A stretch of 64,000 nt of DNA, taken from contig NZ_JAAXLS010000015.1 in NCBI RefSeq assembly GCF_012328925.1, positions 62,001 through 126,000 of the forward strand, written 5' to 3'. Below, in pieces: positions 58,245 to 64,000 of the stretch (positions are counted from its first letter, which is position 1; the number at the start of each line of letters is the position of its first letter). A program made the position numbers and the translations under genes. Source of the DNA: Amycolatopsis acididurans. Its GTDB lineage: Bacteria > Actinomycetota > Actinomycetes > Mycobacteriales > Pseudonocardiaceae. The notes beneath the pieces are model-generated. The model worked only from the letters and a program-made list of their open reading frames with translations, made no database searches and had not been told where the DNA came from.

Positions 58245-59405
58245 ATGAGTACCCCCAACGCGGACGACCTCGAACTCATCCGCAAGACGACAAGGGAACT
58301 CGCCCGTAAGTTCGACCTCGACTACTGGCGGGACAAGGACAAGAAGGGCGAATACCCCTGGGAGTTCGTCAAGGCGTTCGCCGACGGCGGCTGGCTCGGC
58401 GTGATGATTCCCGAGGAGTACGGCGGCCTCGGTCTCGGCCTGACCGAGGCGGCGGTCATGCTGCACGAGGTCGCGGCCTCGGGTGGTGCGGCGGGCGCGT
58501 CGGCCATCCACTTCTACATCTTCCCGCCGGGACCGGTGCTGCGGCACGGTTCGGAGGAGATGAAGCGCAAGTTCCTGCCGAAGCTGGCCGCGGGTGAGTC
58601 CCTGATGGCCTTCGGCGTCACCGAGCCCGGCGCCGGCGTGGACACCTCCAGGATCACGACGCGCGCGAAGAAGACCGACGGCGGCTGGGTGGTCAACGGG
58701 CAGAAGGTGTGGATCACCAACGCCCAGAACGCCAAGAAGATCCTCCTGCTCGCCAGGACCTCCCCGCGTGACGACGCCAACCCCATGCACGGCATGACGT
58801 TGTTCTTCACGGATCTGGACCGCGAGCGGATCACCGTGCGCGAGATCGAGAAGATGGCGCGCTCGGCGGTGGACTCCAACGAGCTGTTCATCGACAACCT
58901 CGAAGTGCGCGACGACGAGGTCGTCGGCGAGGTCGACCGCGGGTTCTCCTATCTGCTCGACGGCCTCAACCCGGAACGCATCGTCGTCGCGATGGAGATG
59001 GTGGGGCTCGGCCGCGCGGCGCTGGACATGGCGGTCAAGTACGCCAACGAGCGCGTGGTGTTCGATCGCCCGATCGGCAAGAACCAGGCGGTCGCGCATC
59101 CGCTGGCCGATTCGTGGATTCGCCTGGAAGCGGCGGAAATGGTCGCGATGAAGGCGGCGGGGCTGTTCGACGCCCGCCAGCCCTGTGGTCCCGAGGCCAA
59201 CGCCGCGAAGTTCCTCGGTGGCGAGGCCGGGTTCGAGGCGTGCGACCGCGCGATGCAGACCCACGGCGGGTACTCGTTCGCGAAGGAGTACCACATCGAG
59301 CGGTTCTGGCGGGAGTCCCGGCTGCTCAAGATCGCCCCGATCTCGCAGCAGATGGTCCTGAACTACATCTCGACGAAGGTGCTCGGCCTGCCCAAGTCGT
59401 ACTGA
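58245..59405 (+). CDS. Acyl-CoA dehydrogenase with isovaleryl-type active site, copy B
   Basis: A 386-residue acyl-CoA dehydrogenase, near-duplicate of copy A (33748). FGVTEPGAGVDTSRITTR near 125, KVWITNAQNAKK near 155, and a C-terminal APISQQMVLNYIS where EGTxEI is expected. Glu 244 in LNPERIVVAM (helix G) is in the position used by isovaleryl-CoA dehydrogenase. ATG 58245 has CAGGAGA upstream; the in-frame start at 58197 is not favoured. It lies 48 bases after MaoC. The likely substrate is a branched acyl-CoA, processed next by MaoC and CitE. Confidence 0.92.
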   Translation: MSTPNADDLELIRKTTRELARKFDLDYWRDKDKKGEYPWEFVKAFADGGWLGVMIPEEYGGLGLGLTEAAVMLHEVAASGGAAGASAIHFYIFPPGPVLRHGSEEMKRKFLPKLAAGESLMAFGVTEPGAGVDTSRITTRAKKTDGGWVVNGQKVWITNAQNAKKILLLARTSPRDDANPMHGMTLFFTDLDRERITVREIEKMARSAVDSNELFIDNLEVRDDEVVGEVDRGFSYLLDGLNPERIVVAMEMVGLGRAALDMAVKYANERVVFDRPIGKNQAVAHPLADSWIRLEAAEMVAMKAAGLFDARQPCGPEANAAKFLGGEAGFEACDRAMQTHGGYSFAKEYHIERFWRESRLLKIAPISQQMVLNYISTKVLGLPKSY

Positions 59406-59411
59406 CAGCGG

Positions 59412-59444
59412 GTCCGGGGTGCCGCCGCCCGCGGCATCCCGGAC
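59412..59444 (+). terminator. Intercistronic stem-loop between dehydrogenase B and CitE B
   Basis: GTCCGGGGTGCC (59412-59423) pairs with GGCATCCCGGAC (59433-59444), 12 bp with one G-T pair. Because the next gene starts only 36 bases later and belongs to the same pathway, it may reduce read-through or protect the upstream mRNA end rather than fully terminate. Confidence 0.55.
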
Positions 59445-59480
59445 GCGGCACCACCTTGGAAACAAAGGAGAGCGAGTCCG

Positions 59481-60368
59481 TTGAAGCCCTACCGTTCCAT
59501 GCTGTTCGTTCCCGGCCACAAGTCGTCCTGGGCGGAGAAGGGGGTGGCGGCTGGTGCCGACGCGCTGATCCTGGACCTGGAGGACGCCGTGCCCGCCGCT
59601 GACAAGGCCGAGGCGCGGAGCCTGGTCCGGGAGACCATCGGGCGGCTCGGCGGCGAGGACACGCGTGCCGACTTGTGGGTGCGGCCGAACAGTTTCGACA
59701 GCGGGCTGTTCGGAGCCGACGTCGAGGCGGTCGTCGTCGCCGGGCTGGCGGGTCTTGTGCTGCCCAAGGTCTTCTCGGCGCAGGAGATCGTCCGTATCGA
59801 TGCGATCGTGTCCCACATCGAGGAGCGCGAGAAGCTCGCGCCCGGCAGCGTCGGGCTGATCATCACCTACGAGACCGCGGAGTCCATGGCGCGGTGCGAG
59901 GAGATCGCCGCCGCGAGCCCGCGGATCGCCAGCCTGCTCGGCGGTACCGGGCCGAACGCCGACGTCGGGCGTTCACTCGGTTTCGAGTTCACGGTGGAGG
60001 GACTCGAATCGCTGTACGTGCGCAGCCGCATCATCCTGGCCGCGCGTTCCTCCGGCCTGCACCACCCGCTCACCGGCGTCTGGCAGGATCTGAAGGACCT
60101 GGAAGGTTTCCGCCGGTTCGCCGAGGACAGCAGGCGCCTGGGATATCGCGGGATGATGTGCATCCATCCCTCCCACGTCGCGCCGTCGAACGAGATCTTC
60201 ACCCCCTCGGCCGAGACGGTGTCGTTCTACCGCCGGATGGTCGAAGCGTTCCGCAAGGCGGAGGCCGACGGCCACGGCGCGGTCGATTTCGAGGGCATGC
60301 ACATCGACCTCGCGCACGCAAGGACCGCCGAGGGCATCATCGAACTGGCCGACGCGATCGGTGCCTGA
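59481..60368 (+). CDS. HpcH/HpaI (CitE-like) beta-hydroxyacyl-CoA lyase, copy B
   Basis: A 295-residue CitE-type lyase, paralogue of 30880: YRSMLFVPGHKSSWAEKG, DALILDLEDAVPAADKAEA, WVRPNSFDSG, IITYETAESMARCEE with metal-binding Glu, NADVGRSLGFEFTVEG with metal-binding Asp, and CIHPSHVAPSNEIFTP. It probably cleaves a citramalyl- or 2-methylmalyl-CoA-like product of the MaoC enzyme. The rare TTG start at 59481 has AAGGAG 11 bases upstream; no better start lies nearby. A hairpin precedes it. Confidence 0.9.
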   Translation: MKPYRSMLFVPGHKSSWAEKGVAAGADALILDLEDAVPAADKAEARSLVRETIGRLGGEDTRADLWVRPNSFDSGLFGADVEAVVVAGLAGLVLPKVFSAQEIVRIDAIVSHIEEREKLAPGSVGLIITYETAESMARCEEIAAASPRIASLLGGTGPNADVGRSLGFEFTVEGLESLYVRSRIILAARSSGLHHPLTGVWQDLKDLEGFRRFAEDSRRLGYRGMMCIHPSHVAPSNEIFTPSAETVSFYRRMVEAFRKAEADGHGAVDFEGMHIDLAHARTAEGIIELADAIGA

Positions 60369-60395
60369 TCCGGACGTGAGGTAAGGAAACACGGT

Positions 60396-61532
60396 ATGTC
60401 AGCTCACTGCTGCGGCCCGCTGGCCGGCGTCCGGGTCGTCGCGCTCGCCGGGATGGGCCCGACTCCGTTCACCGGGATGGTGCTGGCGGATATGGGTGCC
60501 GAAGTCGTCAGGGTGGTCCGGCCGCCGAAGCGGCAGGCGCGCGCGTTGAGCCAGACCGAGGGCATGCGGCCCGAGCACGACCTCGCCAACCGCGGGGTCG
60601 TGTCGGTCGAGGCCGACCTGAAGGACTCGGCGGGGATCGGCTCGGTGCTGCGGCTCGTCGAGGCCGCGGACGTCTTCATCGAGGGCTACCGGCCGGGAGT
60701 CGCCGAACGCCTCGGCCTTGACCCGGAAACGCTCCGCGGGTGCAATCCCCGGCTCGTGTACGCCCGGCTAACCGGTTACGGCCAGGGCGGGCCGCTAGCG
60801 CAGCGCGCGGGGCACGACATCAACTACGTGGCACAGAGCGGCGCCCTGCACGCGATGGCTAGGGCGGGCGAACCGCCGCGCCCGCCGTTGAACCTTCTCG
60901 GCGATTACGCGGGCGGCGGCATGGTGGCCGCGTTCGGCATCGTGTGCGCAGTGCTGGAAGCGCGGTCATCGGGCTGCGGGCAGGTCATCGACGCCGCGAT
61001 GATCGACGGGGTGGCGCTGCTGACCGCGAAGATCCAAGGCTTGCGCGCGGCGGGACGGCACAGCGACGAGCCGGGGACCAATTTCCTCGACTCGGGCGCT
61101 CCGTTCTACGAGACGTACCGGTGTGCGGACGGCGGGTACGTCGCGGTGGGGGCGCTGGAACCGGACTTCTACGCGGAGTTCGTGTCGCGGCTCGGCGTCG
61201 ACGTGACCGGCTGGCCCGAGCAGAACGACCAGGAAGCGTGGCCCCACCTGCGCGAACTGATCGCGGCCGCGCTCGCGGCCCGGCCACGCGACGAGTGGAC
61301 CGCCGTCTACGAGGGCACCGACGCGTGCGTGACCCCGGTTCTGACGTTCGACGAGGCGGCGGCCCATCCGCACAACGCGGAACGCGGCCTGTACCGGACG
61401 GTTGACGGGGTGCTGCACCCCGCTTCGGCGCCGCGCCTGTCCGGTACACCCGCACGGGAACCGTCAGCGCCACCCGCCGAGCTGACGCCCATCGCGGAGG
61501 TACTGGCGCAGTGGAAGCCCGGCGAACACTGA
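60396..61532 (+). CDS. Alpha-methylacyl-CoA racemase (CaiB superfamily)
   Basis: A 378-residue member of the CaiB superfamily whose pattern is that of alpha-methylacyl-CoA racemase and not of a transferase. RLTGYGQGGPLAQRAGHDIN gives catalytic His 140, and LNLLGDYAGGGM gives Asp 170; the 30-residue spacing is the same as in the mycobacterial enzyme MCR. Also GCGQVIDAAMIDGVALL. The enzyme swaps the configuration of 2-methylacyl-CoA esters through an enolate, so that stereospecific dehydrogenases can act. It is the last gene of the operon MaoC-dehydrogenase-CitE-racemase and directly supports an alpha-methyl-branched substrate. Confidence 0.88.
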   Translation: MSAHCCGPLAGVRVVALAGMGPTPFTGMVLADMGAEVVRVVRPPKRQARALSQTEGMRPEHDLANRGVVSVEADLKDSAGIGSVLRLVEAADVFIEGYRPGVAERLGLDPETLRGCNPRLVYARLTGYGQGGPLAQRAGHDINYVAQSGALHAMARAGEPPRPPLNLLGDYAGGGMVAAFGIVCAVLEARSSGCGQVIDAAMIDGVALLTAKIQGLRAAGRHSDEPGTNFLDSGAPFYETYRCADGGYVAVGALEPDFYAEFVSRLGVDVTGWPEQNDQEAWPHLRELIAAALAARPRDEWTAVYEGTDACVTPVLTFDEAAAHPHNAERGLYRTVDGVLHPASAPRLSGTPAREPSAPPAELTPIAEVLAQWKPGEH

Positions 61533-61540
61533 CGACCGCA

Positions 61541-61565
61541 GCGCCGCCGGCCCTGCCGGCGGCGC
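61541..61565. terminator. Bidirectional terminator stem-loop
   Basis: GCGCCGCCGGC (61541-61551) pairs with GCCGGCGGCGC (61555-61565) around a CCT loop, between the convergent ends at 61532 and 61575. It also marks the right border of the island. Confidence 0.82.
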
Positions 61566-61574
61566 TCCCGGCAT

Positions 61575-61982
61575 TCAGCCCTGGTTGGCCGCCGCGTACT
61601 GCTCGTCGGTGACGGGTTCGAGCCAGGTCGTGCCGTCGGCACCGTCCTCGGGGCCTTCGAGCATCGCGATGTGGCTCATGCACGTGGTGTTGGTGCCACC
61701 GTGCCAGTGTTCTTCACCGGGCGGGGTCCACACCGTGTCACCGGCGCGCATCCGTATCACGGTGCCGTCGCGGTTGACGACCAGGCCGACGCCCTCGGTG
61801 ACGTGCAGTGTCTGCCCGACGGCATGGGAGTGCCAGTTGGTGCGCGCGCCGGGGGTGAACCGGACCAGGGACGCGACCAGGCGCGAGGGCGGCTCCGGTG
61901 TTTTGATCATGGTGAGGTAGACGTCGCCGGTGAAGCGGCTGGCGGGCGTCTTGACCGTGTCAGTGACGGGAATCAATTCCAT
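61575..61982 (-). CDS. Cupin-domain protein
   Basis: A 135-residue small cupin: TNWHSHAVGQTLHVTEGVG (motif 1), IRMRAGDTVWTPPGEEHWHGG (motif 2), and MSHIAMLEG. The metal-binding His set is intact. It belongs to the group often found with carboxymuconolactone decarboxylase-like and zinc alcohol dehydrogenase genes in actinomycetes, as here. It is the last gene of a small operon (63396 to 61575), 17 bases after the alcohol dehydrogenase. It is probably not part of the AT-box regulon. Confidence 0.9.
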   Translation of the reverse strand: MELIPVTDTVKTPASRFTGDVYLTMIKTPEPPSRLVASLVRFTPGARTNWHSHAVGQTLHVTEGVGLVVNRDGTVIRMRAGDTVWTPPGEEHWHGGTNTTCMSHIAMLEGPEDGADGTTWLEPVTDEQYAAANQG

Positions 61983-61999
61983 GTCTTCTCCTTGAGTGG

Positions 62000-63022
62000 T
62001 CAGGGGCGCAGGAGGGTCTTGATGGCGCGCCGCTCGTCCATGGCCCGGTAGCCCTCGGCGACCTGGTCCAGCGGCAACTCCAGATCGAAGACCCTGCCGG
62101 GGTCGATGGCGCCGCGCTCGATGCGGTCGATCAGATCGGGCAGGAAGCGCCGCACCGGGGCGGGGCCGCCGAGCAGGCGGACGTGGGAGTAGAACAGCTC
62201 CTCGCCGGGCAGCGTGACGTCGTGAGCGACGCCCACGTAACCCACCGCACCGCCGGGCCGGGCGGAACGGATGGCCTGCAGCATCGACTGCTGAGTGCCG
62301 ACGGCCTCGATCACCGACTGCGCCCCCAGACCGCCCGTCAGCTCCTTGACCCTGGCCACGCCCTCGTCGCCGCGTTCGGTGACGATGTCGGTAGCGCCGA
62401 AATGGGTGGCCAGCTTCTGGCGGGACTCGTGGCGGCTCATCGCGATGATCCGCTCCGCGCCCAGTTCGCGGGCGGCGAGCACGGCGAGCAGGCCCACGGC
62501 GCCATCGCCGACGACCGCGACGGTCGCGCCCGGCTTGACGTCGGCCGCGACGGCGCCGAACCAGCCGGTGCCCAGCACGTCGGAGGCGGCGAGCAGGCTG
62601 GGGAGCAGATCGTCGGAGGGCAGGTCCGGGGTGGCGACGAGGGTGCCGTCGGCCAGCGGGACGCGCAGGTACTCGGCCTGCGCGCCGCCCGCGCCGACGA
62701 ACTCACGGTGCACGCAGGACGTCTGGAACCCGGCCCGGCAGATCTCGCAGGTGTTGTCGGAGGCGAAGAAGGAGCCGATGACGAACTGGCCGGGTTTGAC
62801 GGTGGTGACGTCGCTGCCGACCGCTTCGACGATCCCGACGTACTCGTGGCCCATCGGGGTGGGCCCGTTCACCGGGTTGATGCCGCGGTAGTCCCACAGG
62901 TCCGAACCGCATACGCAGGTGGCGGACATGCGGATCACCGCGTCGGTCGGGGCCTGGATGGCAGGATTCGCGCGCTCCTCGAAACGAACATCGCCGGGGG
63001 CATGGATGACGGCTCCGCGCAT
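62000..63022 (-). CDS. Zinc-dependent alcohol dehydrogenase-family protein
   Basis: A 340-residue medium-chain dehydrogenase. CVCGSDLWDYRG and GHEYVGIVEAVGSDV hold catalytic zinc ligands. The structural zinc loop keeps CEICRAGFQTSC, with only three of the usual four cysteines (the first reads as Asn-Thr before Cys-Glu). Rossmann motif VVGDGAVGLLAVLAA near 170. ATG 63022 is chosen because family proteins start with MRGAVI; there is no strong ribosome-binding site. Probably an aldehyde/alcohol oxidoreductase for detoxification. Confidence 0.9.
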   Translation of the reverse strand: MRGAVIHAPGDVRFEERANPAIQAPTDAVIRMSATCVCGSDLWDYRGINPVNGPTPMGHEYVGIVEAVGSDVTTVKPGQFVIGSFFASDNTCEICRAGFQTSCVHREFVGAGGAQAEYLRVPLADGTLVATPDLPSDDLLPSLLAASDVLGTGWFGAVAADVKPGATVAVVGDGAVGLLAVLAARELGAERIIAMSRHESRQKLATHFGATDIVTERGDEGVARVKELTGGLGAQSVIEAVGTQQSMLQAIRSARPGGAVGYVGVAHDVTLPGEELFYSHVRLLGGPAPVRRFLPDLIDRIERGAIDPGRVFDLELPLDQVAEGYRAMDERRAIKTLLRP

Positions 63023-63069
63023 GAGGTGGAATGCTCCTGATTTCGTACTCGAACAGATGATGGGCCGGG

Positions 63070-63396
63070 TCAGCCCTGGAAGACCTTCTTGGCGACGGCC
63101 ATCGCGGCCATCGCCTGCGGCCAGCCCGCGTAGAACGCGAGGTGGGTCAGCGCCTCGATCAGTTCGGCCTCGGTGTTGCCGTTCTCCTTGGCCAGGCCCA
63201 AGTGGAACACGAGTTGCTCGGTGTTGCCATTCGTGGCCAGTGCGGCGACCGTGACCAGGCTGCGCTCCTTCGGCGTCAGCCCGGGGCGCTTCCACACCTC
63301 GCCGAAGAGCACGTCGTCGGTGAAGTGCACGAGCGCGGGCGCGAACTCGCCGAACATCTGCTTCGCACCGGACGGTTCCGGCTGGGTGCCGCTCAT
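63070..63396 (-). CDS. Carboxymuconolactone decarboxylase-family protein
   Basis: A 108-residue AhpD/CMD-like protein: FTDDVLFGEVWKRPGLTPK, ERSLVTVAALATNGNTEQL, FHLGLAKENGNTEAEL and HLAFYAGWPQAM. The CxxC of AhpD-type peroxidases is absent, so a decarboxylase-like or binding role is more likely. First gene of the operon CMD-alcohol dehydrogenase-cupin, divergent from the XRE regulator at 63523, with the palindrome 63410-63430 in between. Confidence 0.92.
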   Translation of the reverse strand: MSGTQPEPSGAKQMFGEFAPALVHFTDDVLFGEVWKRPGLTPKERSLVTVAALATNGNTEQLVFHLGLAKENGNTEAELIEALTHLAFYAGWPQAMAAMAVAKKVFQG

Positions 63397-63409
63397 GGGT
63401 TCCTCTCTT

Positions 63410-63430
63410 CATCGTGGTCTCACCACGATG
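63410..63430. promoter_or_regulatory. Palindromic operator between CMD operon and XRE regulator
   Basis: CATCGTGGT-CTC-ACCACGATG: two perfect 9-bp arms and a 3-base spacer, 13 bases upstream of the CMD start. It is a good candidate for the site of the adjacent XRE regulator. It differs fully from the AT-rich boxes. Confidence 0.7.
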
Positions 63431-63522
63431 AAACGCCCGTTCGCGGCCGTGCGGGAGGTCACGTCGTTCCGGGTACTGGCGGAACCCCCTTTACCCGATT
63501 GGCCCGTCGTACCGTGGAGCAC

Positions 63523-64000
63523 GTGAACGCCAAGAGCACCGAGGCCCGCGACTTCCTGGTCACCCGCCGGGCCAAGATCACCCCCGAGCAGGCCGGGCTG
63601 AGCCACTACGGCGGCAACCGGCGCGTCCCCGGTCTGCGCAGGGAAGAGGTCGCGATGCTGGCCGGTGTGTCCGCCGACTACTACATCCGGCTCGAGAAGG
63701 GCAACCTCGCCGGTGTGTCCGACAGCGTCCTCGACGCCATCGCCGGCGCCCTTCAGCTCGACGAGGCCGAGCGGGTCTACCTGTTCGACCTCGCCCGCAC
63801 CGCGAATGCGGCCGGCCGTCCGCGCGGTGCCGGCGGCCCGCGCCGCCGGACGCCGCAGCGGGTACGCCCGGTGGTGCAGCAGATCCTCGACAGCATGACC
63901 ACGACTGCCGCGTTCGTCCGCAATGGACGCCTGGACATCGTCGCGACCAACCTGCTCGGCCGGGCGCTTTACTCGCCGGTGTTCGACAGTCCCACCCGCA
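63523..64000 (+). CDS. XRE-family (MmyB-like) transcriptional regulator, 3' end outside window
   Basis: At least 159 codons are present; the gene runs past base 64000. The N-terminal helix-turn-helix has RRVPGLRREEVAMLAGVS followed by DYYIRLEKGNLAGVSDS, typical of the XRE/MmyB group, followed by the LDEAERVYLFDLA segment and the start of the ligand-binding domain. GTG 63523 follows GGAG at 63516-63519; GTG 63514 is also in frame. These regulators usually repress the divergent dehydrogenase/CMD/cupin operon, as expected here. Confidence 0.9.
   Translation, partial: MNAKSTEARDFLVTRRAKITPEQAGLSHYGGNRRVPGLRREEVAMLAGVSADYYIRLEKGNLAGVSDSVLDAIAGALQLDEAERVYLFDLARTANAAGRPRGAGGPRRRTPQRVRPVVQQILDSMTTTAAFVRNGRLDIVATNLLGRALYSPVFDSPTR

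Overview
The window is very GC-rich chromosomal DNA of an actinomycete, probably a member of the Pseudonocardiales (Amycolatopsis/Pseudonocardia-like). This is inferred from the codon composition, many GTG starts and ATGA/GTGA gene overlaps, an NDMA-dependent (mycofactocin-type) alcohol dehydrogenase, an F420-type LLM oxidoreductase, a DUF2255 remnant and the insertion-sequence families. No rRNA, tRNA or CRISPR array was recognised.

Layout. 1-3.6 kb: the end of a NIPSNAP-family gene, a CoA-transferase/acyl-CoA dehydrogenase operon and a divergent LysR regulator. 3.6-7.45 kb: an insertion-sequence pile-up, with a broken IS110 transposase, an intact IS1182-like element and an intact IS5-like element inserted at the same CTAG. 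7.5-12.8 kb: a minus-strand operon for a sugar-type ABC transporter with a cupin and an SDR. 12.8-14.1 kb: decayed DNA holding an IS110 N-terminal fragment and a doubly frameshifted DUF2255 gene. 14.1-61.5 kb: a large catabolic island of about 40 genes. It encodes CaiB-type CoA-transferases, an alpha-methylacyl-CoA racemase, four acyl-CoA dehydrogenases, two MaoC hydratases, two CitE-like lyases, two MmgE/PrpD proteins, a thiolase, an AMP-forming ligase, two aldehyde dehydrogenases, many SDRs, three MFS symporters, two double-hotdog thioesterase-like proteins and four GntR/FCD regulators. 61.5-64 kb: a separate small cassette of cupin, zinc alcohol dehydrogenase, carboxymuconolactone decarboxylase-like protein and a divergent XRE regulator.

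The main discovery candidate is regulatory. About eighteen short AT-rich near-palindromes, consensus CATNATATATNATG, stand out sharply from the GC-rich background. They lie in the start regions of nearly every operon between 12.8 and 61.5 kb, often as a pair between divergent operons. Four paralogous GntR/FCD regulators with nearly the same recognition helix are encoded in the same island, two of them inside operons that carry the box. The simplest reading is one large regulon in which sister regulators with different effectors share one operator.

The metabolic theme is uptake of an organic acid or alcohol, oxidation to the acid, CoA activation, alpha-methyl epimerisation, dehydrogenation, hydration and retro-Claisen cleavage by CitE-like lyases. 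Many parts occur twice (MFS+thioesterase, PrpD+CaiB, acyl-CoA dehydrogenase+CitE, SDR, SnoaL), so the island looks as if it grew by duplication. The true substrate cannot be read from the sequence. A branched (alpha-methyl) or C5-dicarboxylic acid is a reasonable inference.
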